Shown piece after piece: positions 56,939-64,000 of a stretch of 64,000 bases of DNA. Origin of the DNA: Paenibacillus agilis (GTDB taxonomy: Bacteria > Bacillota > Bacilli > Paenibacillales > Paenibacillaceae); contig NZ_VNJK01000001.1 of the NCBI RefSeq assembly GCF_007786455.1, positions 652,673 to 716,672 on the forward strand, in the 5' to 3' direction. The notes below the pieces were generated by a model. It had not been told where the DNA came from. It did no database searches and worked only from the letters and a program-made list of their open reading frames with translations. The translations under genes were made by a program, and so were the position numbers. Every line of letters begins with the position of its first letter. The first letter of the stretch is position 1.

Positions 56939-56982
56939 GCTATTTGTGTCTTTCCTCTTATTTGTGCAAATTGCACTTGTCT

Positions 56983-57012
56983 AGTATATACGGCTTGATT
57001 GCCTTGTTTCAA
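56983..57012 (-). promoter_or_regulatory. Sigma-A promoter candidate for corA
   Basis: On the minus strand TTGAAA (57012-57007), 18-base spacer, TATACT (56988-56983); TATATA with a 16-base spacer is an alternative. A GTGCAATTTGCAC hairpin follows at once. Confidence 0.5.
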
Positions 57013-57119
57013 GAACCAAACAATAGACATATACGTATATTTCGTTACGATCAAGCTATTGAATTCCATAAGTAGACAGTACTACTGTATGTTTTTTTGC
57101 GATTTTTGGTTCTTCCCCC

Positions 57120-57148
57120 TTGACGGAATCATTTCCCATGCCTTAAAT
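57120..57148 (+). promoter_or_regulatory. Promoter candidate for the met operon
   Basis: TTGACG (57120-57125), 17-base spacer, TTAAAT (57143-57148), about 40 bp before the S-box aptamer. Confidence 0.55.
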
Positions 57149-57190
57149 TATTACCAAGTCCACATGAAGACAATTCCATAACATATGCAA

Positions 57191-57377
57191 TCTTATCAAG
57201 AGTAGGTGGAGGGACAAGCCCGATGATACCCGGCAACCGGCGTTAGCTTATGCGAAGCGCAACGGTGCTAATTCTTGCAGGATACCGATGTTCGTAGACA
57301 TTGGTCGTTCTGAGAGATGAGAGAGGCGCTAGTATGTATAAGTCGCGACCTTTCTCAATTTGAGAAAGGTCTTTTTT
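57191..57377 (+). promoter_or_regulatory. SAM-I riboswitch (S-box) of the methionine operon
   Basis: The aptamer opens with CTTATCAAGAGTAGGTGGAG and GGAC, continues with CCGATGATACCCGGCAACC, and closes near 57329 with CTGAGAGATGAGAG. The terminator is GACCTTTCTC (57347-57356) with GAGAAAGGTC (57362-57371) and six T. High SAM should end transcription before metA. Confidence 0.95.
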
Positions 57378-57471
57378 GTTTCATTACCACCGTGACTTCT
57401 CCTCTAAACAGATTGTGCTAAACATGGTGTCCAAGATGAGGGACGACATATCGATGTAGGAGGTTTTCGTT

Positions 57472-58416
57472 ATGCCAATTAAGGTTCCTGATCATTTGCC
57501 GGCTAAAGAAATTTTGTCCCAAGAGAATATTTTTGTGATGGATGAGACACGTGCTTATCAACAAGATATTCGACCTCTAAAGATTATCATTTTGAATTTG
57601 ATGCCAACTAAAGAAACGACGGAGACGCAGCTGTTGCGACTAATTGGAAATACTCCTTTGCAAGTCGATGTTACACTGCTCCATCCGGCAACACATACTT
57701 CTAAAAATACATCCGCTGAGCATTTAACATCGTTTTACAAAACATTTGAAGATATACAAGATGAGTTATTCGACGGTTTAGTGATTACGGGAGCTCCAGT
57801 CGAACAATTGGAATTTCATGAAGTGACGTATTGGCAGGAGCTATGCAAGATCATGGAATGGTCTAAACATCATGTGACATCGACACTGCACATATGTTGG
57901 GCTTCTCAAGCAGGCTTGTATTACCACTTTGGTGTTCCTAAGCATCCGTTGGAGAAGAAGTGTTTCGGTGTATTCTATCATACGCTTTGTAAGCAAAATA
58001 CTCGTCTTACTCGCGGCTTCGACGAACAGTTCCTCGTGCCGCAATCTCGTCATACGGAAGTCCGTGTAGAGGATATGGAGAAAGCGCCAGGCTTGGAGAT
58101 CATATCTACGTCCGAAGAAGCCGGGGTATATTTGGCGGCTAGCAAAGACGGCAAGCAAGTTTTCGTTACAGGTCATTCCGAATATGACGCGGAGACGTTG
58201 AAATGGGAATATGACCGTGATATTCAAAAAGGCATGGAAATGGATGTTCCGGTCAACTATTATCCAAATGACGATCCAACTAAGCGTCCTTATTCTACTT
58301 GGAGAGCACATGCGAATTTGTTGTTCTCAAATTGGTTGAACTATTATGTCTACCAAGAGACACCATTCCAACTTGGTACGGCAGCTGATCGGATGGAAGG
58401 AGCGGGAGCAAAATGA
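57472..58416 (+). CDS. metA: Homoserine O-acetyltransferase, MetA type
   Basis: 314 residues, homoserine transsuccinylase fold. Catalytic Cys142 in HICWASQAG, and [10 protein letters not shown] with the His/Glu partners. Residue 111 is Glu ([15 protein letters not shown]); in characterised MetA enzymes Glu111 gives acetyl-CoA and Gly111 succinyl-CoA use, so acetylation of homoserine is predicted. TAGGAGG precedes the ATG. First gene of the S-box operon. Confidence 0.95.
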   Translation: MPIKVPDHLPAKEILSQENIFVMDETRAYQQDIRPLKIIILNLMPTKETTETQLLRLIGNTPLQVDVTLLHPATHTSKNTSAEHLTSFYKTFEDIQDELFDGLVITGAPVEQLEFHEVTYWQELCKIMEWSKHHVTSTLHICWASQAGLYYHFGVPKHPLEKKCFGVFYHTLCKQNTRLTRGFDEQFLVPQSRHTEVRVEDMEKAPGLEIISTSEEAGVYLAASKDGKQVFVTGHSEYDAETLKWEYDRDIQKGMEMDVPVNYYPNDDPTKRPYSTWRAHANLLFSNWLNYYVYQETPFQLGTAADRMEGAGAK

Positions 58417-59642
58417 TTGAACGTGATGAGAAGGAATATAAAATTGAAAGTCAATTAGCGCAAATAGGCTCTATATCAGAGCCGAAGACAGGTGCGGTAA
58501 CTTATCCGATTTATCATGCGACAGCATATCGTCATCCTCGTCTTGGTCAAAGTACAGGATTTGACTATACGCGTACAAAAAATCCGACTCGTTCCGTACT
58601 TGAGGATGCGGCAGCATTGTTAGAGCGTGGAGATGCAGGCTTTGCCTGTAGTTCGGGCATGGCGGCGCTTCAAACCGTCTTTGCCCTTTTCAGCCAAGGC
58701 GATCATTTGATCGTCTCTCTAGATTTATACGGAGGAACGTATCGCTTGCTGGAGCGCATTATGAAGCGCTTTGGTGTGGACGCTTCTTATGTAGATACAA
58801 ATGATATCGAAGCTATGGAAGCTGTGCGTACGCCAGCTACGAAGGCGGTTCTGATCGAGACGCCTACGAATCCATTGATGATGATTACCGATGTTGAAGC
58901 CGTTGCTAAATGGGCGAAGTCCCACAACTTGCTGACGATCGTAGATAATACATTACTAACACCATTTTTCCAACGTCCATTAGAGCTAGGGGCTGATATT
59001 GTCGTACATAGCGCGACGAAATATTTGGGCGGACATAATGATGTGCTGGCAGGATTAATTGTAACCAAGGGCAAGGAACTATCGGAGGAGATGGCGTTCC
59101 TGCACAACTCAATCGGGGCTTCATTAAGCCCTGCTGATTCCTATCAGCTTATGCGTGGTATGAAGACGCTTGCCATTCGTATGGAGCGACATGAATACAA
59201 TGCGACAAGATTAGCAGTTTGGCTTCGTGACCATGAATCTGTTGAGGCGGTATACTATCCAGCATTGGAAGATCATCCTGGTTATGAGATCCAGCAGCGT
59301 CAATCGTCAGGCAATACGGGGATCTTCTCTTTCCGTTTACAAGATGCTCGTTATGTAGAGCCTATTTTGCGTCATATTCGTTTGATTGCTTTCGCAGAGA
59401 GTCTAGGTGGGGTGGAATCTTTGATGACATACCCGGCTGTTCAAACACATGCCGACATCCCGCAAGAAATTCGCGAAGCCATTGGTGTGGATGATCGTTT
59501 ACTACGTTTCTCTGTTGGTATTGAGCATGTAGATGACCTTATTGCGGATCTCGACCAGGCATTGAGCAAAGCGAAGGTAGAAATCGCTGAGCTTGACGCA
59601 GCTGCTGTACAAGAACCTGTTGCTGAAGGAAAAGGGGTGTAG
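58413..59642 (+). CDS. metI: Cystathionine gamma-synthase / O-acetylhomoserine thiolyase (MetI-like)
   Basis: 409 residues, Cys/Met-metabolism PLP enzyme. The cofactor Lys is in [32 protein letters not shown] and the SSGMAAL block are typical. It condenses O-acetylhomoserine with cysteine (or sulfide). Its ATG overlaps the metA stop (ATGA). It is followed by a paralogue, the metI-metC order of Bacillus. Confidence 0.9.
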   Translation: MIERDEKEYKIESQLAQIGSISEPKTGAVTYPIYHATAYRHPRLGQSTGFDYTRTKNPTRSVLEDAAALLERGDAGFACSSGMAALQTVFALFSQGDHLIVSLDLYGGTYRLLERIMKRFGVDASYVDTNDIEAMEAVRTPATKAVLIETPTNPLMMITDVEAVAKWAKSHNLLTIVDNTLLTPFFQRPLELGADIVVHSATKYLGGHNDVLAGLIVTKGKELSEEMAFLHNSIGASLSPADSYQLMRGMKTLAIRMERHEYNATRLAVWLRDHESVEAVYYPALEDHPGYEIQQRQSSGNTGIFSFRLQDARYVEPILRHIRLIAFAESLGGVESLMTYPAVQTHADIPQEIREAIGVDDRLLRFSVGIEHVDDLIADLDQALSKAKVEIAELDAAAVQEPVAEGKGV

Positions 59643-59644
59643 GT

Positions 59645-60802
59645 ATGAGCCGCGATCACAATCAATTTTCTACGAAGCTCATTCACTTTGGCAAAGAAGT
59701 TTGCGAACATACAGGTGCATCAAGCGTGCCGATTTATCAAGCGAGCACGTTCCATCATGAAGATATATTTAATCCTCCTGCTCATGATTATTCACGTTCG
59801 GGTAATCCGACACGCGAAGCGTTGGAAGGATATATTGCCTTATTAGAAGGTGGTACACGTGGATTCGCATTTGCATCTGGTATGGCGGCCATTTCTTCCA
59901 CGCTGCTGCTGTTGTCGGCTGGAGATCACGTGATCGTGACAGAAGATGTTTATGGCGGTACCTATCGTTTGCTAACCTCAATTCTGAATCGGATGCAAAT
60001 TGAAACGACATTTGTGGATATGACGGATCTAAATCAAGTGGAAGCCGCCTATCGTCCAAATACAAAGGCGATTTATATGGAAACGCCATCTAATCCTACA
60101 TTGAAAATAACGGATATTGCCGCTGTTACCGCATGGGCGAAGTCGAAAGGATTGTTGACGCTGCTCGATAATACCTTTATGACGCCGTACCATCAACGTC
60201 CAATTGAGCATGGGGTCGATATTGTTCTTCATAGTGCAACCAAATTCCTTGGCGGACATAGTGATGTACTAGCAGGGCTGGCGGTGACGAACGATGAAGA
60301 ACTAGGGAAGCGTGTAAAAATGCTGCAAAATGGTCTTGGTACCGTCTTAGGTGTTCAAGACAGCTGGTTGCTTATGCGCGGTATGAAGACGCTTGAAGCT
60401 CGTATGCGTCATAGCGAGGTAAGCGCAGGCAAGCTAGCGCAATGGCTAAGTGAACGGGATGATATCGCGCAAGTATTCTATCCTGGATTAGCGAATCATC
60501 CAGGACGTGAAATTCACGAGCGTCAATCGCTTGGCTATGGCGCAGTTGTTTCGTTTGATGTCGGCTCTGGCGAGCGTGCGAAGCAAGTGCTCAATGCCGT
60601 ACAGATTCCGCTTGTAGCGGTTAGCCTTGGAGCTGTGGAAAGCATTTTGTCTTATCCGGCTATGATGTCACATGCCGCTATGCCGCCGCATGTACGAGCG
60701 GAAAGAGGAATTACAGACGGAGTTTTGCGCTTCTCTGTGGGTCTGGAACATATTGATGATCTACTTGCAGATTTGGAGCAAGCTTTGTCGTTATCCAGAT
60801 AA
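59645..60802 (+). CDS. metC: Cystathionine beta-lyase (MetC-like)
   Basis: 385 residues, paralogous to the preceding gene, with PLP Lys in LHSATKFLGGHSDVLAG and DYSRSGNPTREALEG. It cleaves cystathionine to homocysteine. Two bases separate it from metI. A gamma-lyase or synthase role cannot be excluded by sequence alone; the order supports MetC. Confidence 0.9.
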   Translation: MSRDHNQFSTKLIHFGKEVCEHTGASSVPIYQASTFHHEDIFNPPAHDYSRSGNPTREALEGYIALLEGGTRGFAFASGMAAISSTLLLLSAGDHVIVTEDVYGGTYRLLTSILNRMQIETTFVDMTDLNQVEAAYRPNTKAIYMETPSNPTLKITDIAAVTAWAKSKGLLTLLDNTFMTPYHQRPIEHGVDIVLHSATKFLGGHSDVLAGLAVTNDEELGKRVKMLQNGLGTVLGVQDSWLLMRGMKTLEARMRHSEVSAGKLAQWLSERDDIAQVFYPGLANHPGREIHERQSLGYGAVVSFDVGSGERAKQVLNAVQIPLVAVSLGAVESILSYPAMMSHAAMPPHVRAERGITDGVLRFSVGLEHIDDLLADLEQALSLSR

Positions 60803-60818
60803 AACAAATTGAATACAG

Positions 60819-60892
60819 CCCCTCCGACCCTTTTATATATGGCAAAGTTGACACCAAAATGACGTTTTGCAGGGAGCTGGAGGGGTATTTTT
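60819..60892 (+). terminator. Possible terminator after metC
   Basis: CCCCTCC (60819-60825) pairs with GGAGGGG (60879-60885), followed by TATTTTT; the loop is long with inner pairing. Weaker than others in the window. Confidence 0.45.
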
Positions 60893-61058
60893 ATGAAGAA
60901 AACTATGATAGGATGAAGGAAAGGCAGGCTTGGTTTATGGAATCGAAATAGACCCGCGAGATCAGGGTCATATACCAACCTGCATGTTAACATTCATGTT
61001 CGGCAGATTGTTTCTGTCGTCTCCGTACATCCTAACATGAGAGGAAGTGACGGTAACG

Positions 61059-62201
61059 ATGAGTTCATCGATTGACCGCATTTTAGACAAGGCTTTGCGC
61101 GGCGAACGCATAAATTCGGATGAGTGTGTCACGCTGTTTGAATCCGACCAAATAGAGAAGATGGGCTACGCAGCCAATAAAATCATGGAGAAGTGGCATC
61201 CAGATCCAATTACAACTTTTGTTATTGGACGGAATATTAACTACACGAACGTGTGTGATGTTTTTTGCCGCTTCTGTGCGTTCTATCGCTCACCGAAGTC
61301 GGGTGAAGGATATGTACTTCCTGATGAAGTTATTTTCCAAAAGATTCAAGAAACAATTGACGTTGGTGGAACTGAGATATTAATGCAGGGTGGAACGAAC
61401 CCGAATCTGCCGTTCTCGTATTATACGGACTTGCTTAAAGAGATCAAAGTTCGTTTCCCGAATATTACGATGCATTCCTTCTCTCCTGCTGAGATTATGA
61501 AGATGAAGGAAGTATCTAATGGGCTGTCATTAGAAGAAGTCGTTCGACAAATTCATGAGGCTGGTCTTGATTCCTTGCCTGGTGGTGGTGCTGAAATTCT
61601 TGATGACCGCACACGTCGCAAGATTAGTCGTCTAAAAGGCTCGTGGCGTGACTGGATGGATGTCATGCAGACTGCGCATCGAGAAGGCATGAATACAACC
61701 GCTACGATGGTTATCGGATTTGGTGAATCCATGGAAGAGCGCGCACTTCACTTGGAGCGGGTGCGCATTGCACAAGATGAATGCTTGGATCAGAAATATC
61801 CTTCTAAAGGATTCCTTGCTTTCATTCCTTGGACATTCCAGCCAGACAATACGAACATGAAGGCAGAACGTGTGAGTCCGGAAGAATATTTGAAAACATT
61901 GGCGATCAGCCGCTTGTTCTTGGATAATATTCCAAACTTCCAGTCCTCCTGGGTAACAATGGGGCCTGAGATTGGTAAGAAGACATTGAGCTTCGGCTGT
62001 AATGACTTCGGCAGCACGATGATCGAAGAAAATGTTGTATCTGCAGCAGGTGCCACTCATAAAGTAAATATTGAGAGTATTCTTCGTCTTATTCGTGAGG
62101 CAGGCAAAATTCCAGCGCAGCGTAATACGAAGTATGATATATTGCGTGTGTTTGAAGAAGGCGTAACGAATGTTGAGCGCGATTTTGTTATGCAGAACTA
62201 A
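61059..62201 (+). CDS. mqnC: Cyclic dehypoxanthinyl futalosine synthase (radical SAM)
   Basis: 380 residues. CDVFCRFCAFYR holds the radical-SAM Cys-x3-Cys-x2-Cys cluster; GGTEILMQGGTNPNLPFSYY and HSFSPAEI are MqnC-type. It cyclises dehypoxanthine futalosine in the menaquinone pathway. ATG at 61059 is preferred over the GTG at 61047, which lies too close to AGAGGA. The other futalosine genes are not in this window. Confidence 0.93.
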   Translation: MSSSIDRILDKALRGERINSDECVTLFESDQIEKMGYAANKIMEKWHPDPITTFVIGRNINYTNVCDVFCRFCAFYRSPKSGEGYVLPDEVIFQKIQETIDVGGTEILMQGGTNPNLPFSYYTDLLKEIKVRFPNITMHSFSPAEIMKMKEVSNGLSLEEVVRQIHEAGLDSLPGGGAEILDDRTRRKISRLKGSWRDWMDVMQTAHREGMNTTATMVIGFGESMEERALHLERVRIAQDECLDQKYPSKGFLAFIPWTFQPDNTNMKAERVSPEEYLKTLAISRLFLDNIPNFQSSWVTMGPEIGKKTLSFGCNDFGSTMIEENVVSAAGATHKVNIESILRLIREAGKIPAQRNTKYDILRVFEEGVTNVERDFVMQN

Positions 62202-62226
62202 TTAGATTATTTAAATTTAATATCCT

Positions 62227-62262
62227 AAGGTCTTCCAGATTGATTTCTGGGAGGCCTTTTTT
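62227..62262 (+). terminator. Intrinsic terminator after mqnC
   Basis: AAGGTCTTCCAGA (62227-62239) pairs with TCTGGGAGGCCTT (62246-62258) and is followed by a T run. Confidence 0.88.
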
Positions 62263-62291
62263 AATTTGGTTATACTGCCAGAACCCTCTTC

Positions 62292-62320
62292 GTATATCTC
62301 TCTGTTCCCCCCCATATACT
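62292..62320 (+). promoter_or_regulatory. Sigma-E-like promoter candidate for ytxC
   Basis: GTATATC (62292-62298), 14-base spacer, CATATACT (62313-62320), close to the mother-cell sigma-E pattern (KMATATT / CATACAnT). It lies 27 bp before the ATG of a sporulation gene. Confidence 0.4.
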
Positions 62321-62346
62321 GATAAGGAACAGAAAGGAGTGAGTTC

Positions 62347-63273
62347 ATGGAACTGTTCACCATCATCATTCCCCGTGCTGACAATCATGAGCCGCAGCAA
62401 TTAAACGGCTTGCTACAACAGGAACTGGGCGATTTACATACACATCCACAAGCTGTATTGATCGAGGAGGGAGGGCAGTCTTCTTCTTTAGATTGGATTA
62501 CGTGCAGAGGAGTGCTTCCTGGGTTTCAGTTGTCTAACCAAGGAGAGCAAGTATGGCAGAGTGCAGCACAAGCGGTAGCGGAATATGTATTGACTGTAAA
62601 AGAGGAACCGCTCGTTCGTTCCATCATTCGAAAAGTAAAGCAGCTTGACGACTCAGAACACGATAAAATACAAGACTATTGCATGCATTTGCTAAATGGT
62701 GCTGAAGATATCGGCGGACGAGAATCCAGGCATCGTCGCAAAGCTAAACTTGTTCGTATGATCCAAGCATACTTGTCTGAGCACACGACATTGCATTTGG
62801 ATGGGTTTATACGATTTCGGCTGGAGAGCTACTTGTCCGAGCTCCGGGAAGTTGTGGAATATGCAGTAGATGAGTTTATTTTGGAGCGGCAATATCAAGA
62901 ATTTATCAGTTTATTGAAATATTTTGTGTATATACAGGATACCAAAATTCCGCTTGCTCATCTTATGCATAAAGGCGGGCATGAATTTGAGCTGATGAAT
63001 GAGAAATGGGAGCCGCTTGAGCCTGTGCATGTCGTTGAAGGTATGATTGTGGAAATGCTTGATGGTGATATGGAAATGGAGGATATGATTGTGAGCACGC
63101 TCATTAACGTATCCCCGGGACGAATTGTCATCCATACGAGTGATGCAGAGTCTCAAGTGATTAAGACGATTCAGCAAATATTTGAAGCAAGAGTCGATGT
63201 ATGCGAATTTTGCAGTTCGTGCCAGGCGTTCTTTGTTGCAGATAAAGGCTTAACACTTGACCTAGCAGATTGA
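62347..63273 (+). CDS. ytxC: Sporulation protein YtxC
   Basis: 308 residues, soluble. Blocks YLSEHTTLHLDGFIRFRLESY, VVEYAVDEFILERQYQEFI and the C-terminal CEFCSSCQAFF agree with YtxC, and the next gene is thrS, as in Bacillus. Its role in sporulation is not defined. GAAAGGAG lies upstream. Confidence 0.85.
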   Translation: MELFTIIIPRADNHEPQQLNGLLQQELGDLHTHPQAVLIEEGGQSSSLDWITCRGVLPGFQLSNQGEQVWQSAAQAVAEYVLTVKEEPLVRSIIRKVKQLDDSEHDKIQDYCMHLLNGAEDIGGRESRHRRKAKLVRMIQAYLSEHTTLHLDGFIRFRLESYLSELREVVEYAVDEFILERQYQEFISLLKYFVYIQDTKIPLAHLMHKGGHEFELMNEKWEPLEPVHVVEGMIVEMLDGDMEMEDMIVSTLINVSPGRIVIHTSDAESQVIKTIQQIFEARVDVCEFCSSCQAFFVADKGLTLDLAD

Positions 63274-63285
63274 ATCACATATAAT
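63257..63285 (+). promoter_or_regulatory. Promoter of the thrS leader
   Basis: TTGACC (63257-63262), 17-base spacer, TATAAT (63280-63285). The -35 lies inside the last codons of ytxC. Confidence 0.7.
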
Positions 63286-63291
63286 ATCGGA

Positions 63292-63617
63292 TATTAATAC
63301 GTTATAGCGTTGACGAAGACATGAATGCGGAATGGAACCGTACAGAGAGAAGGATCAAGGCTGCAAATCCTTTCGGCACACATCTACATTTACCACTTCT
63401 GAGCTTTGAGCGGGAACTTGATGGACTGAACATTTTCACATCTTCAGTTATGCATCAGTAGTAACGTTCGACGGTTCATTTCCGATATCAAATGACTCAA
63501 GGACAGCAAATGGTTGCATTGTATTGTTTTTAGTACAGAGTGCTGATGTTGTTGAATGAGGGTGGAACCACGGGTATATAACAACACTCGTCCCTTTTAT
63601 GGGATGGGTGTTTTTTT
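63292..63617 (+). ncRNA. T-box leader of thrS
   Basis: T-box AGGGTGGAACCACGG at 63559-63573, followed by a terminator: ACACTCGTCCC (63584-63594) with GGGATGGGTGT (63601-63611) and a T run. In stem I, AGAAG near 63347 pairs with CTTCT near 63396, placing ACC at 63392-63394 as specifier; ACC is a Thr codon and agrees with thrS. Confidence 0.9.
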
Positions 63618-63716
63618 GTGTGCTCATGAGGGTTAACATGTACAGTAGTCAATGTTGTGGAGCAGTGTCGGTTATCTATACTGTTTTAACAACTCATCAA
63701 TAAGGGGGATATAAAG

Positions 63717-64000
63717 ATGTCTATCGTAAAAGTAACACTTCCTGATGGTTCTGTGCGTGAATATGCACAAGGAAGCACAATTGAAGATGTGGCTGCTTCC
63801 ATTAGCAGCGGATTGAAGAAAAATGCAGTCGCTGGTAAATTGGACGGCAAAGTTGTTGATTTGTACACTGCAATCGAAGCAGATGCAGCAGTAGAGATTA
63901 TTATGCCTGAGTCTGCAGAAGGACTAGAAGTGATTCGTCACAGTACAGCGCACTTGATGGCTCAAGCGATTAAGCGTTTGTACAAAGATGCGAATGTGAA
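63717..64000 (+). CDS. thrS: Threonyl-tRNA synthetase, N-terminal part (runs off the window)
   Basis: 94 residues are visible: the TGS domain (VKVTLPDGSVREYAQGSTIE to about 62) and the start of the editing domain with RHSTAHLMAQAIKRLY. GGGGGAT lies upstream of the ATG. Regulated by the Thr T-box. Confidence 0.95.
   Translation, partial: MSIVKVTLPDGSVREYAQGSTIEDVAASISSGLKKNAVAGKLDGKVVDLYTAIEADAAVEIIMPESAEGLEVIRHSTAHLMAQAIKRLYKDANV

Noticed and set aside
56761-57069. 102-codon minus-strand frame in the corA leader
   Set aside because: No ribosome site and low-complexity, improbable protein sequence; the region is better explained as leader RNA.

Overview
The window is about 64 kb of a low-to-mid GC, endospore-forming Firmicute, most like Paenibacillus or another Paenibacillaceae. 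Supporting signs are strong AGGAGG-type ribosome sites, two T-box leaders, an S-box riboswitch, CotF-type coat proteins, a Spo0E-like phosphatase, YtxC, MutS2, an MqnC enzyme of the futalosine menaquinone route, and gene orders shared with Bacillus (pheST-zapA-cvpA-mutS2-DUF350; Lrp/AsnC-aminotransferase; ytxC-thrS; metA-metI-metC). No tRNA, rRNA, insertion sequence, prophage or CRISPR array was seen. All gene names come from reading motifs and neighbourhoods; no database was searched.

Layout. 1-0.8 kb: start of a catalase gene behind a near-perfect PerR box. 0.8-9 kb (minus strand): a tightly packed four-gene alpha-glucan operon made of a DUF4912 protein, a GH57 branching enzyme fused to a GT4 glycogen-synthase-like module, a nucleotidyltransferase fused to a degenerate phosphomannomutase domain, and a GH15 glucoamylase-like enzyme. 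9-20 kb: a LytTR-like mini-protein, a zinc-finger protein, a sporulation-type histidine kinase with a Spo0A box upstream, leucyl aminopeptidase, a DMT exporter divergent from a LysR regulator, a serine-hydrolase lipoprotein, a DRE-TIM aldolase-like protein, a LacI regulator and an unknown protein. 19.6-27.4 kb: a surface-glycan locus with DUF1796, FkbM methyltransferase and a minus-strand operon manC-gmd/rmd-GT2/GT4-GT4, in which both transferases carry long Lys/Arg/Ser-rich N-terminal tails; a sigma-K-like promoter precedes manC, suggesting decoration of the spore surface. 27.5-29 kb: purine permease.

29-43.5 kb: T-box-controlled pheST, an exceptional 1,123-residue ZapA-like protein with a giant hendecad coiled coil, CvpA, a CuA-like cupredoxin lipoprotein and a small holin-like membrane protein (both on the minus strand), mutS2, DUF350, a 27-residue membrane peptide, a zinc-ribbon protein and an MFS transporter. 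43.5-54 kb: FAD oxidoreductase, two CotF-like coat proteins, Lrp/AsnC regulator plus aminotransferase, Spo0E-like protein, a lipoprotein, a CobU-like P-loop protein, PduO-type cobalamin adenosyltransferase, RluA-type pseudouridine synthase, an ArsC/Spx-like protein, a 5'-3' exonuclease and a phosphodiester glycosidase. 54-64 kb: DUF3055-like protein, an HRDC protein preceded by an isolated consensus promoter and terminator, CorA with a long structured leader, the S-box metA-metI-metC operon, mqnC, ytxC and the T-box-controlled start of thrS.

The most unusual items are the giant ZapA coiled coil, the unclassified structured leader in front of corA, the roughly 70-nt transcript predicted from a perfect sigma-A promoter immediately followed by a terminator, and the two enzyme fusions of the glucan operon.
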